From contig CAVRUZ010000005.1 of NCBI GenBank assembly GCA_963724495.1, positions 351,712-415,711 of the forward strand: DNA of 64,000 nucleotides, read 5' to 3'. The position numbers were made by a program, and so were the translations under genes. Below the pieces are notes generated by a model, which saw only the letters and a list, made by a program, of their open reading frames with translations, ran no database searches and was not told the origin of the DNA. Shown one piece after another: positions 52,597 through 61,177 of this stretch. The DNA comes from CAVRUZ01 sp963724495 (GTDB lineage: Bacteria > Actinomycetota > Actinomycetes > Propionibacteriales > DAIQRJ01). The stretch's first letter is position 1. Each line of letters starts with the position of its first letter.

Positions 52597-53477
52597 CGGC
52601 ACCCCAGACTGATGCCCAACTCGCTGGCGAGCTCCTCGATGCGTGGGCCGTCCTTCTTGGCGGTGCCGTAGTGGTCCGCGTGCAGGAACCGGAAGGCGCG
52701 ATAGCGGAGTTCCCGCGCGGCTCGAACCTGGACCACTAGCGGCAGTAGAGCCATCTCCTTTTCGTCGACGAATCCGAGATCGATCAACCGCGCTTGGAAG
52801 ACGTCGCGGAAGTCCGAGTCGCGAGGTTGCATCCATTCCGCCACGTCCCAGAGAATCGGGCCGGCGAGCACGCCACCCCAGTCGAGCAGGGCCACCTCGC
52901 CGGTGGCCTGCAGGACCGCCTCCGTTCCGTCGCCATAGCACGTGCCGTGGGTCAGATCGGCTGCCCGGACGTCGCCAACCACCGCCTGGAGTGCCGGTCG
53001 GATCGTGTCCTGGTAGGCGTATTCGTGGGAGTCGTCGGTGAGGTAGTGGAAGGGGTCGTGCCCGATCACCGTCGGCAGCGACCGCAGGGACGCATGGATG
53101 GTGGAGAGCAGGTTCGCCGCGGCGACTGCGTCGAGTTCCAGTTTTGCTCCCGGCACAAAGGTCAACAGGGCAAGCGGATGTTCCTGATCGGGAAACGTCG
53201 GTATCAGCACGCTGAGTTCGTCGTTCGCTGTTCGGATCGGTGCACCGGTGGCGATGCCGGTGGTCTGCTCGACATGCTCAGCAGCCGCGAGCCCGAACTC
53301 GAAGTTGGGTCGGGTGTCGAAGCAGAGCTTCGCCACGTACAGCTGCTCCGGTGTGTGCACGAGCCACACCTGACTGGTGGCTCCCGGATCCAGACTCTCG
53401 ACGCGGAGCCCAGCCTCGGGCAGCCGCCAGTGTCGCGCGATCTGAGGCACGACCTGGTCGTCAGGAACGGTCAGCAC
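52593..53477 (-). CDS. Phosphotransferase-family protein with altered catalytic motif
   Basis: This 294-residue protein has the aminoglycoside/choline phosphotransferase fold: N-lobe Lys in QLYVAKLCFD, then the C-lobe. Where APH enzymes have HxDxxxxN, this has H177-G-T-C-Y-G-D-G, lacking both the catalytic Asp (Thr179) and the Asn (Gly184). The later metal site LLDWGGVLAGP is kept. It may be a pseudo-kinase or use the displaced Asp183. GTG 53477. It is divergent from the APH-like gene at 53685 and coupled to the downstream P-loop kinase. Confidence 0.72.
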   Translation of the reverse strand: MLTVPDDQVVPQIARHWRLPEAGLRVESLDPGATSQVWLVHTPEQLYVAKLCFDTRPNFEFGLAAAEHVEQTTGIATGAPIRTANDELSVLIPTFPDQEHPLALLTFVPGAKLELDAVAAANLLSTIHASLRSLPTVIGHDPFHYLTDDSHEYAYQDTIRPALQAVVGDVRAADLTHGTCYGDGTEAVLQATGEVALLDWGGVLAGPILWDVAEWMQPRDSDFRDVFQARLIDLGFVDEKEMALLPLVVQVRAARELRYRAFRFLHADHYGTAKKDGPRIEELASELGISLGCR

Positions 53478-53684
53478 CGAGGCAGTCTGCCAACGCCAGG
53501 GTCCGCACCGCAGCCGGATATGTGGGGCGGCGTCCGCACCAACCGACTCCGACCACCAGACATGCACGACTGCGGGACGAAGAGGGACACAACGGGTATG
53601 TCTGGCGCGGTCAGGGCGTCGCGGCATGTTTCGTGACGCTGCACCTGACCAGTAGCGACGTGGGCTTGGGGCACGATCGACGGC

Positions 53685-54606
53685 GTGATCGAAGGCCTCC
53701 CGACCTGGCTGCCCCGCTGGTGCGCCGAGAACGTCGGTGCCCCACCGCTCGAGCTGTTGCTCGCCAGCGCGCAGATGGCCAGCGTCTTCGGCCTCCGTCT
53801 CTCCGACGGGACGGAGGTCGCGGTCAAGTCTCGGCAGGACCCGACCGGGCGGACCACGTCCTGCGTCGCCGCGCAGTTGCACCTGGCGGACCACGACTAT
53901 CCGTGTGCGCGGCCGCTGACGCCGGTGACGCAGGTAGGGGATCTCGCGGTGAATGCCGAGGAGTGGCGCCCCGGTGGGCAGATGCGGCGAGGCGACTCGG
54001 CCGCGGAGGCCCGCCTGTGCGCGGCGGCGTTCGCCCGGCTGACGGCCGAACTGGAGGGGGTGCGGGTGGCGCCGCCGCTGCCGAACCCCTACTGGCTCGA
54101 CTGGGACCACGGTGGCCCAGGCCTGTGGCCGGCGAAACGGTTCCTCGAGGAGCGCGACTCGAGCCTGGTGCCCGACTTCGTGATCGACTGCGTGACCCGC
54201 GCCACGGCGCGCCTGCGGGCGGCGGATCTGCCGCGATGTCTTGGGGCATGCCGACTTCGAGGCTCAGAACCTCCGCTGGCGTGGTCGCGATCTGTGGACG
54301 GTCTTCGACTGGGACAGCCTGGCGTGGATGCCGGAGGCGGCCCTCGTCGGAGCCGCCTCCGGTTCGTTCGCCAGCACCGAGATTCCGACCCTCGCACCGC
54401 TCGACAGTTCAGCCGCCTTCATCGAGGCCTACCAGTCGGCCCGAGGGCGCCGGTTCTCGCCGGAGGAGATCGAGGTCGCCTGGGCGGCCAGCATCTGGCC
54501 GGCCGGTCACAACGCGCGCGGTGAGGCGCTCTTCGGGTCGGAGCCGGCCGCCGGCCGACCGCTTCGCGAACAGGCGGCCGAACGGTTACGCCGAGCCGGG
54601 GCCTAG
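53685..54606 (+). pseudogene. Aminoglycoside phosphotransferase-like protein, one frameshift
   Basis: Joining GTG 53685 and the frame from about 54241 gives ~307 residues. It has an N-lobe with EVAVKSRQDPTGR and a C-lobe with the intact catalytic motif LGHADFEAQN (HxDxxxxN) and metal site TVFDWDSLAWMP. A single extra base near 54238, immediately before LGHADF, breaks the frame. Without repair the protein would lose its active site. It is divergent from a related gene with 207 bases between. The substrate is unknown. Confidence 0.76.
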
Positions 54607-54697
54607 CCGCGCCGAACATGCACGGGCGCCAGCTGGACGACCGACAAGTGCGGACATGTCCGCATCTGGGCGGTCGGACTGCATGTCTGCGGCCGAC

Positions 54698-54726
54698 AGG
54701 TTGCGGCGGAGTGCCGCGGCTACAAT
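54698..54726 (+). promoter_or_regulatory. Promoter of the SRP RNA
   Basis: TACAAT at 54721-54726 is a near-perfect -10 element 5-8 bases before the likely RNA start. AGGTTG at 54698-54703 is 17 bases upstream and a poor -35. The -10 match and position make this the best promoter seen in the window. Confidence 0.55.
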
Positions 54727-54730
54727 CCCG

Positions 54731-54823
54731 CCAAGCCCCTCACGCGGCGGTATCCAGCTGAATCCCCCAGGGTCGGAAGGCAGCAAGGGCAGGCAGGCTC
54801 TACCGGGTGCGTGAGGGGCCCCT
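54731..54823 (+). ncRNA. ffs: Signal recognition particle RNA (4.5S-type)
   Basis: This ~93-base RNA has its outer stem at GCCCCTCACGC (54735-54745) pairing perfectly with GCGTGAGGGGC (54809-54819). Inside is the conserved Ffh-binding apical hairpin: cccccagg, gtcggaaggcagca with a GGAA tetraloop, then agggcaggcaggctc. This is the small bacterial SRP RNA. With Ffh protein it targets membrane proteins during translation. In actinobacteria ffs usually lies close to dnaX. Here a sigma factor and a VOC gene separate them by about 1.7 kb. Confidence 0.9.
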
Positions 54824-54896
54824 TCATTCCTCCGACCGCTGGTCCACCGCTCTCACGGCCGACTGGACGGCACCGAACCCGGCGACCAACTCCCGG

Positions 54897-55895
54897 TCAG
54901 ACGTCGGTCGGGAGCTCCGCAGGCAGCCCGGCCAGCGCGAACAGCTCGAGGTCGAAGAAGGCCGCCACGTGCGCGACCTCGCCGTCGACGATGTCGAGGA
55001 CCTGCAGCTGGAAGGCACGGTGCACGCCGTCGCCCCCGCGCATGTACACCGCGGCCGCCGGCTGACCGTTCGCCGTGGTGGCCACGAGCCGCATGTCGCC
55101 GGCGCCCCGTGCCGGGCAGGCCGTGCGGATGAGGTCTCCGATCGCGTCCGAGCCGCTGTACCAGCCGACGAACGGCGGCATCTCCCAGGTGGCGTCATCG
55201 GCCAGCAGGTGCACGATCGCGGGGACGTCGTAGCGGGTGAACGCGTCCATGAAGTCGTGGTAGAGCCGCTGCTCCCGCTCGGTCAGGTCGGACACCTTGC
55301 GGCCCTCCCGCCTGCTCCCCGAGCCGATCCGGGCGCGCGCCCGCTGCAGGGCGCTGTTGCACGCCGCGACGCTGCTGCCGATGATTCCGGCGGCTTCGGC
55401 GGCGCTGAACAACAACACGTCGCGCAGCACCAGGGCGGCCCGCTGCAGCGGGGGCAGGTCTTGCAGCGCCGCTACGAGCGCCAGGCTGACGCCCTCGTGT
55501 GCCACCGCCTTCTCCGACGGGTCTGCCGGCTTGTTCGACCACAGCACTGCCTCCGGCAGCGGCTCGAGCCATGGCACCTCGTGGCTCGACGAGAGCGGGG
55601 CCGCCGGGTCGGTTGCGGGCTGGCCGAGGCCGGTGGGCATGGGTCGACGCGCGCCCGCCTTCAAGGCGGTCATGCAGGTATTGGTGGCGATCGTGTACAT
55701 CCAGGTCCGCACCGACGAGCGCCCCTCGAACCGGTGGTAGGCCCGCCAGGCTCGCAGGTAGACCTCCTGGACCTGGTCCTCGGCCTCCACGACCGACCCG
55801 AGCAGGCGGTAGCAGTGCGCGAGCAGTTCCGGGCGGAGGTAGCCGGTCGCCTGCTCGAAATCCTCTTCCGGTGGCGTCAGCGTGGTCGCGCTCAT
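54897..55895 (-). CDS. ECF sigma factor with SnoaL-like C-terminal domain (SigG-like)
   Basis: This 332-residue protein has sigma region 2 (LAHCYRLLGSVVEAEDQVQEVYLRAWRAYHRFEGRSSVRTWMYTIATN) and region 4 (LQDLPPLQRAALVLRDVLLFSAAEAAGIIGSSVAACNSALQRARARI). A SnoaL-type domain of ~120 residues follows (FMDAFTRYDVPAIVHLLADDATWEMPPFVGWYSG). C-terminal SnoaL domains replace a separate anti-sigma factor in such ECF groups. ATG 55895. The VOC gene upstream on the same strand is a frequent partner. Confidence 0.87.
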   Translation of the reverse strand: MSATTLTPPEEDFEQATGYLRPELLAHCYRLLGSVVEAEDQVQEVYLRAWRAYHRFEGRSSVRTWMYTIATNTCMTALKAGARRPMPTGLGQPATDPAAPLSSSHEVPWLEPLPEAVLWSNKPADPSEKAVAHEGVSLALVAALQDLPPLQRAALVLRDVLLFSAAEAAGIIGSSVAACNSALQRARARIGSGSRREGRKVSDLTEREQRLYHDFMDAFTRYDVPAIVHLLADDATWEMPPFVGWYSGSDAIGDLIRTACPARGAGDMRLVATTANGQPAAAVYMRGGDGVHRAFQLQVLDIVDGEVAHVAAFFDLELFALAGLPAELPTDV

Positions 55896-55952
55896 CGGTC
55901 GAAACCTTCCTTGCCGTTCAGGCGGCGACACTCCTCGGTGCGCCGCGGATGG

Positions 55953-56369
55953 CTAGCTGACCGTCGCATCTTCCTGCACCGCCGACTGGTCCATCCACAA
56001 GATCTCCCAGATGTGGCCGTCGAGGTCGGCGTAGGAGCGCCCGTACATGAAGCCCTGGTCCTCGGATCGGCACTCTGTACCACCTGCCGCGATCGCCCGG
56101 TCCACCAGGGTGTCCACTTCCGCACGCGTGCCTGCTGACAGGCAGACGAGAACCTCGGTCATCGCCCGGGCGTCGGAGACCGGCTTGTTGGTGAAAACGC
56201 CGAAGTACTCCCGGTCCAGCAGCATCGCGTACTGGGAGTCGCCGAGCACCATGCAGCTCGCCTGGTCGTCGCAGAACTGATCGTTGAAGGTGTAGCCGGC
56301 GTCGGTGAAGAACTTCCGCGACGCACTCACGTCTGCGACAGGCAGGTTCACGAAGATGAGCTGGTGCAT
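55953..56369 (-). CDS. VOC (glyoxalase/bleomycin resistance) family protein
   Basis: This 138-residue protein has paired beta-alpha-beta-beta-beta modules: start HQLIFVNLPVADVSASRKFFTDAGYTFNDQF and late GFMYGRSYADLDGHIWEILWMD. This matches the 'glyoxalase/bleomycin resistance' group, with metal-ligand candidates His2 and the late Glu. ATG 56369 has GGAAAGG upstream. It is 57 bases upstream of the ECF sigma gene on the same strand, probably co-transcribed and controlled by it. Confidence 0.83.
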   Translation of the reverse strand: MHQLIFVNLPVADVSASRKFFTDAGYTFNDQFCDDQASCMVLGDSQYAMLLDREYFGVFTNKPVSDARAMTEVLVCLSAGTRAEVDTLVDRAIAAGGTECRSEDQGFMYGRSYADLDGHIWEILWMDQSAVQEDATVS

Positions 56370-56516
56370 GGCGGCCTTTCCGGATCGTGGCTGCCCCGAA
56401 CGGCAGCGCCCCTGATCTGGATAGACCGTCGCCGGGTCCGGAACTCATCGGCGAACGGCAGCCGCGGGCTGCTCGCCCGGGTTCGCCCGGTCGGTGACCG
56501 CGACTAGGGTGCCAGC

Positions 56517-58715
56517 GTGGCTGCCCCGCTCGCGCTTTACCGGCGCTACCGCCCCGAGACCTTCGGCGAGATGGTCGGGCAGGAGCACGTCACCGGCCCG
56601 CTGATGGCGGCGCTGAAGAACGACCGCGTCTCCCACGCCTACCTGTTCTCCGGCCCGCGTGGGTGCGGCAAGACCACCAGCGCCCGCGTGCTGGCCCGCA
56701 GCCTGATCTGCGCGAAGGGACCGACACCCACGCCCTGTGGGGAGTGCGAGCCCTGTGTCGCGCTGGCCCGCGGTGGGCCTGGGCACATCGACGTCATCGA
56801 GATCGACGCAGCCAGCCACGGCGGTGTCGACGACGCCCGCGATCTGCGCGAACGCGCGTTCTTCTCCCCGGTGCAGGCCCGCTACAAGGTCTACATCGTC
56901 GACGAGGCGCACATGGTGAGTGCGCAGGGCTTCAACGCCCTGCTCAAGCTGGTGGAAGAGCCGCCCGAGCACGTGAAGTTCATCTTCGCGACCACCGAGC
57001 CCGACAAGGTCATCGGCACGATCCGCTCGCGGACACACCACTACCCGTTCCGGCTGGTGCCGCCGAAGGTCATGACCGACTTCCTCACCGGCGTCTGCGG
57101 CCAGGAAGGGGTCGACATCGAGGCCGGCGTGCTGCCGCTGGTGGTGCGCGCCGGCGGCGGCTCGTTCCGCGACTCCCTGTCGGTGCTCGACCAATTGATG
57201 GCGGCGGCGGAGGCCGGTTCGATCGGCTACCCGGCGGCGGTCTCGCTGCTCGGCTACACGCCGGAGACGCTGTTGGACGAAGTCGTCGACGCGCTCGCTG
57301 CCTACGACGGGGCGGGCGTGTTCGCGGTGGTCGACAAGGTGGTCGAGTCCGGGCAGGATCCACGCCGGTTCGCGGAGGACCTCCTGCACCGCCTGCGCGA
57401 CCTGGTGATCGTCGCTGCCGACCCCGAGGCGGCGAGCAGCGGTCTGGTCCAGGTGGCACCGGAGGTCGCTGAGCGGCTCGACTCGCAGGCCGCCCGGTTG
57501 GGCGGCGTACAGGCGACCCGTGCCGCCGAGACCGTGAACGACGGTCTGCTGCTGATGCGCGGAGCGGTTGCTCCTCGCCTGCAGCTCGAGCTGATCTGCG
57601 CGCGTCTGCTGCTGCCGGCCGCCGATGACTCGACGTTGGGCTTCGCCGCCCGGCTCGAGCGCATCGAACAGCGCCTGGCGGGCGGTGAGGTGCCACCCGC
57701 CCCGCGTCGGCCCGATCGACCGGTGACCGCAACTCGGCCAACGCCAGAGCCGGACGAGACCGCTCACGTTCAGCCGCCCCGACCCGAAGCGACGCGTCCC
57801 GACCCGCTCACCGAACCGGTGCAGCAGGACGAGCCGACGACGACGGCACCAACTGCAGAACGGACCGCTTCGTCCCAGCCGGCCGCCCAGAAGGCCCACG
57901 AGCAGCCCGCGCCGGCCGAGGCGGCGGGGGACCTCCCTGGCTGGGGCCCACCGGTCGAGCCGGGTGCGCCGGCCGCCGACAGCAGTCAGGCCGATCGCCC
58001 CACCGACGCCGCTGGTGCTTCGGTCCTCGCCGGTGGTCTCGACGTCACCGACGTGCGCCGGCTCTGGCCCGAGGTCCTCGACAACGTCAAGGGCCGCAAG
58101 CGCATGACGTGGATGATCCTCAGCCAGAGCGCGCAGGTACTCGACGTCACCGGGGGAGTCCTGACCCTCGGCGTGGAGAAGGCCGGCACCCGGACCGGCT
58201 TCCTCAACTCCGGCAGCGACGAGGTGCTGCGACAGGCGCTGCTGGACGTCTTCCGCGCCGACTTCCGCGTGGAGACCGTCCTCGATCCCACGGCGGTGCC
58301 CGAAGACCGCGCGGCGACTCCCGCCAAGCGCGATCCCTTCGACGCACGGCGTGGCCCTGACTCCGAACGGCGCGGCGAGACCGCGACGCCGACCGACGGT
58401 CCGCCGGCCACCCCGACCGATCACACCTCACGCCCAGTGGGAACCGGCCCGTCCGACGCCGAGACCCCTCCGCCCGCGGACGACCGCACCGGGCCAGCCG
58501 ATGGCGACGGTGCCGACGTGCCCTCGCCGCAGCCGATGCGTGGTCGGGCGCTCGCGGACGCGGCCCGGCAGGGCGGGCCGACGGCAAGGACCAACCCGGA
58601 CGAGGCGGTCGACATCGCCGGCGACCCCGTCACCGACGCCGGCGGCGAGACCCAGTCCGACCTGCTGGCAAGGGAGCTCGGTGCCACGGTGATCGACGAG
58701 TACACCGAGAACTGA
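56517..58715 (+). CDS. dnaX: DNA polymerase III subunit gamma/tau
   Basis: This 732-residue clamp-loader ATPase begins ALYRRYRPETFGEMVGQEHV. It has Walker A FSGPRGCGKTTSARVLAR, a zinc-binding cluster (CAKGPTPTPCGECEPC), Walker B and DExH region KVYIVDEAHMVSAQGFNALLKLVEEPPE, and sensor 1 FIFATTEPDKV. A Pro/Ala/Glu-rich linker (~395-510) leads to a tau-like C-terminal domain (VRRLWPEVLDNVKGRKRMTWMILSQSAQV). It loads the sliding clamp at replication forks. GTG 56517. It heads the block dnaX-ybaB-recR. Confidence 0.95.
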   Translation: MAAPLALYRRYRPETFGEMVGQEHVTGPLMAALKNDRVSHAYLFSGPRGCGKTTSARVLARSLICAKGPTPTPCGECEPCVALARGGPGHIDVIEIDAASHGGVDDARDLRERAFFSPVQARYKVYIVDEAHMVSAQGFNALLKLVEEPPEHVKFIFATTEPDKVIGTIRSRTHHYPFRLVPPKVMTDFLTGVCGQEGVDIEAGVLPLVVRAGGGSFRDSLSVLDQLMAAAEAGSIGYPAAVSLLGYTPETLLDEVVDALAAYDGAGVFAVVDKVVESGQDPRRFAEDLLHRLRDLVIVAADPEAASSGLVQVAPEVAERLDSQAARLGGVQATRAAETVNDGLLLMRGAVAPRLQLELICARLLLPAADDSTLGFAARLERIEQRLAGGEVPPAPRRPDRPVTATRPTPEPDETAHVQPPRPEATRPDPLTEPVQQDEPTTTAPTAERTASSQPAAQKAHEQPAPAEAAGDLPGWGPPVEPGAPAADSSQADRPTDAAGASVLAGGLDVTDVRRLWPEVLDNVKGRKRMTWMILSQSAQVLDVTGGVLTLGVEKAGTRTGFLNSGSDEVLRQALLDVFRADFRVETVLDPTAVPEDRAATPAKRDPFDARRGPDSERRGETATPTDGPPATPTDHTSRPVGTGPSDAETPPPADDRTGPADGDGADVPSPQPMRGRALADAARQGGPTARTNPDEAVDIAGDPVTDAGGETQSDLLARELGATVIDEYTEN

Positions 58716-58820
58716 GCGCTCCCGGGCCGGCCGGCTGGACTGGGTCGTGCCCAAGGGCGGTGACCCCGCCAGACCGTAGGGTGGGAAGACAGACCGCGCA
58801 CGAAAGGCCATGGAGGATCG

Positions 58821-59178
58821 ATGTTCGGCGACGGCACCAACAGCCCTGACCTCAACGCCCTGTTCGCCCAGGCTCAGCAGATGACCGAGCAGTTGGGACA
58901 GGCCCAGCAGCGCCTTGCGGAGACCGAGGTCACCGGCACCGCCGGTGGAGAGCTGGTCACGGTCGTCACCACCGCCACCGGTGAGGTGAAGAGCCTGACG
59001 ATCTCGCCGGAGGCCTACGACGCGGCCGATCCCGACGCGCATGGCCACCATCGCCGACCTCGTGGTCGCAGCCCTGCGTGACGCCTCGGTGCAGGCACGG
59101 GCGTTGACCCAGGAGGCCATGGGTCCACTGGCGGGCCAGGTGCCGGGCGGGCTGCCCGGCCTGCCGTTCGGCAGCTGA
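58821..59178 (+). pseudogene. YbaB/EbfC nucleoid-associated protein, one frameshift
   Basis: ATG 58821 has GGAGG just upstream. The start LNALFAQAQQMTEQLGQAQQRLAETEVTGTAGGELVTVV and VKSLTISPEAYDAADPDA is typical YbaB. After 'DPDA' one extra C near 59039 shifts the frame; corrected, it continues MATIADLVVAALRDASVQARALTQEAMGPLAGQ to the stop at 59176-59178, for ~118 residues. YbaB is a small DNA-binding dimer. The gene is nearly universal beside recR, so a sequence error is as likely as a real mutation. Confidence 0.85.
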
Positions 59179-59185
59179 CCCGGGC

Positions 59186-59785
59186 ATGTACGAAGGCGTC
59201 GTCCAGGACCTGATCGACGAGCTCGGCCGGCTGCCCGGCGTCGGGCCCAAGGGCGCGCAGCGCATCGCCTTCTATCTGCTCGCGGGCGATCCGACCGACA
59301 TCACCAGGCTGGCCGAGATCCTGGTGAAGATGAAGGAGACCGTCCGGTTCTGCGACCTGTGCGGCAACGTCGCCGAGGCCGAGCTGTGCCGGGTGTGCCG
59401 TGACCCGCGGCGCGACCTCACCGTCTTGTGCGTTGTCGAGGAGCCCAAGGACGTCGTGGCGATCGAGCGGACCCGCGAGTTCCGCGGCCGCTACCACGTG
59501 CTCGGCGGATCGATCAGCCCGATCGACGGCCGCGGTCCCGACGACTTGCGCATCCGAGAACTGCTCGGCCGGCTCGCCGACGGCGTCGTGACCGAGATCA
59601 TCCTGGCGACCAATCCCAACCTCGAGGGCGAGGCCACGGCCACGTACCTGGCCCGCACGCTCGGCCCGCTCCAGCTGAAGGTGACCAGGCTCGCGAGCGG
59701 GCTGCCGGTCGGCGGCGACCTCGAGTACGCCGACGAGGTCACGCTCGGCAGGGCGTTCTCGGGCCGACGGCCGCTCGTCGGATGA
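59186..59785 (+). CDS. recR: Recombination mediator RecR
   Basis: This 199-residue protein is at full family length. It has an N-terminal helix-hairpin-helix (LPGVGPKGAQRIAFYLL), a four-Cys zinc finger (CDLCGNVAEAELCRVC), a Toprim domain (LTVLCVVEEPKDVVAIERT; Glu and Asp pair) and a C-terminal Walker-B-like segment VTRLASGLPVGGDLEYADEVTLGRAF. It works with RecF and RecO to load RecA at gaps. It starts eight bases after the ybaB stop, so the two are one operon. Confidence 0.95.
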   Translation: MYEGVVQDLIDELGRLPGVGPKGAQRIAFYLLAGDPTDITRLAEILVKMKETVRFCDLCGNVAEAELCRVCRDPRRDLTVLCVVEEPKDVVAIERTREFRGRYHVLGGSISPIDGRGPDDLRIRELLGRLADGVVTEIILATNPNLEGEATATYLARTLGPLQLKVTRLASGLPVGGDLEYADEVTLGRAFSGRRPLVG

Positions 59786-59879
59786 GATGTGACGCGATGA
59801 CATGGGAGCTGTCGTCCGGCTCTGGCAGGATGACAACCCGATGACCGGCGGTCACCGACCGGGGAGATGAGAGCGACAG

Positions 59880-60458
59880 ATGCCCGAGGCAAGCCTGGCC
59901 CGCAGCGCGGCCGCACTCGACGACGCGTTCGCAGATGACATCGCCACCCAGATCAGGGCGTTCCTGCTGTCGTTGCGCGAGATCGCCCGAAACGGTGACC
60001 CCGCGATCGGCGTCCCGTTGCTGCTCTTGGAAGTCAGCCAGCTGATGCTGGCCGGCGGCCGCTTGGGCGCAATCGACGACGTCGTGCCCAATGAGCGGTT
60101 CGAGCCCGACGCCGGAGTCGAACCCGAGCTCGACGAACTCCGCGACCGGCTGGCCACCATGCTCTCGGGTCTGGACGAGTACATCGAGGTGTTCGACCCC
60201 TACACGCCCAACCCCGAGTTCGTGACCATGCGCATGTCCGACGACCTTGCCGACGTGGCCTCGAACCTGCAGCACGGGCTGGCGCACTACGCCGCGGGGC
60301 GAAAGGACGAGGCGCTGTTCTGGTGGCAGTTCGGGTATCTGTCCAGCTGGGGAGCCGAGGCGGGCGCAGTCCTGCGCGCGCTGCATTCGATCGCGGCCCA
60401 CTCGCGGATCGACAGCGACCGCCCGGACCCCAACGAGGCTGACGCCGCCCGGCTCTGA
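59880..60458 (+). CDS. DUF5063 domain protein
   Basis: This 192-residue, mostly helical acidic protein contains AFLLSLREIARNGDPAIGVPLLLLEVSQLMLAGGRLGAIDDVVP and DLADVASNLQHGLAHYAAGRKDEALFWWQFGYLSSWGAEA, the DUF5063 pattern. The family commonly follows recR in actinobacteria, as here. ATG 59880 has ggggaga upstream. The function is unknown. Confidence 0.82.
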   Translation: MPEASLARSAAALDDAFADDIATQIRAFLLSLREIARNGDPAIGVPLLLLEVSQLMLAGGRLGAIDDVVPNERFEPDAGVEPELDELRDRLATMLSGLDEYIEVFDPYTPNPEFVTMRMSDDLADVASNLQHGLAHYAAGRKDEALFWWQFGYLSSWGAEAGAVLRALHSIAAHSRIDSDRPDPNEADAARL

Positions 60459-60469
60459 GGACCCTGTTG

Positions 60470-61177
60470 CTAGGCCGGGGCCAAGCGCCGGCCGAGCAGG
60501 TCGAGGAGCCTGACCACGGCCGCACCGAGGAACGCGAGTCCGCTGCCGAGCTCGACGACCTCCTCCAGCGACTGCTGCACCCGTTCCTGCCCGACCGTCC
60601 AGGTACTCGGGTCGATCGAGTCCATCCCTACTGCCACCAGGGCAAGGCCGATGCCGCTGAGCATGAGCACTGCGGCCAGTCGATCGCCGCGGAAGCACCG
60701 CCATACCAGCGGCAGGACCGCGAGCCCCACCAGAGCGACGAGCAGCAACAGGAAGTCACCGGCCGCAACCCAGGGCAGTAACGGGATGCGCACGCCGTTC
60801 GGAGCCAGGTAGCCGTCGCGGACTCGTTCGTGCACGCTGAAGCGTTCGTCGAAGGCCAGCGCCGCGAACCCCCATGCCAGTACGGCCCACGCCGTCGCAG
60901 GGTCGCGGCGGCGAGAGCCGACACGGGGGCCGGACGCCAACCGGGTCACGTAAACGGCCAGCAGGCAGGTGGCCGCGCTGAGCACCAGGACGACCGACTC
61001 CAGCCAGGTCATCGGTGATTCTTCCGGGGCTATCCAGATCCAGTAGCGGGGCCAGCGGGTCGCCGCGAGGATCAAGGGCGACACCATCCACACGACCGCG
61101 AGAGCGATGACGACTCGCGACCTGGCGGAGACGGCGATGTCTGGAGTCGAGTCGGCCGACTCGGTGGACAGGGTCAT
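60470..61177 (-). CDS. Six-TM membrane protein of unknown function
   Basis: This 235-residue protein has six helices (about residues 20-40, 57-78, 92-108, 133-155, 163-182, 208-228). A conserved-looking loop ALAFDERFSVHERVRDGYLAPNGVRIP between helices 3 and 4 resembles membrane proteins with a DExxxxHE element. I do not know the family. ATG 61177 overlaps the stop of the upstream dehydrogenase (ATGA), so the genes are coupled. Confidence 0.68.
   Translation of the reverse strand: MTLSTESADSTPDIAVSARSRVVIALAVVWMVSPLILAATRWPRYWIWIAPEESPMTWLESVVLVLSAATCLLAVYVTRLASGPRVGSRRRDPATAWAVLAWGFAALAFDERFSVHERVRDGYLAPNGVRIPLLPWVAAGDFLLLLVALVGLAVLPLVWRCFRGDRLAAVLMLSGIGLALVAVGMDSIDPSTWTVGQERVQQSLEEVVELGSGLAFLGAAVVRLLDLLGRRLAPA

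Noticed and set aside
56445..58424. 659-codon minus-strand frame opposite dnaX
   Set aside because: It is a shadow of the dnaX coding frame, rich in Arg, Gly and Val, with no recognisable motif or ribosome site.
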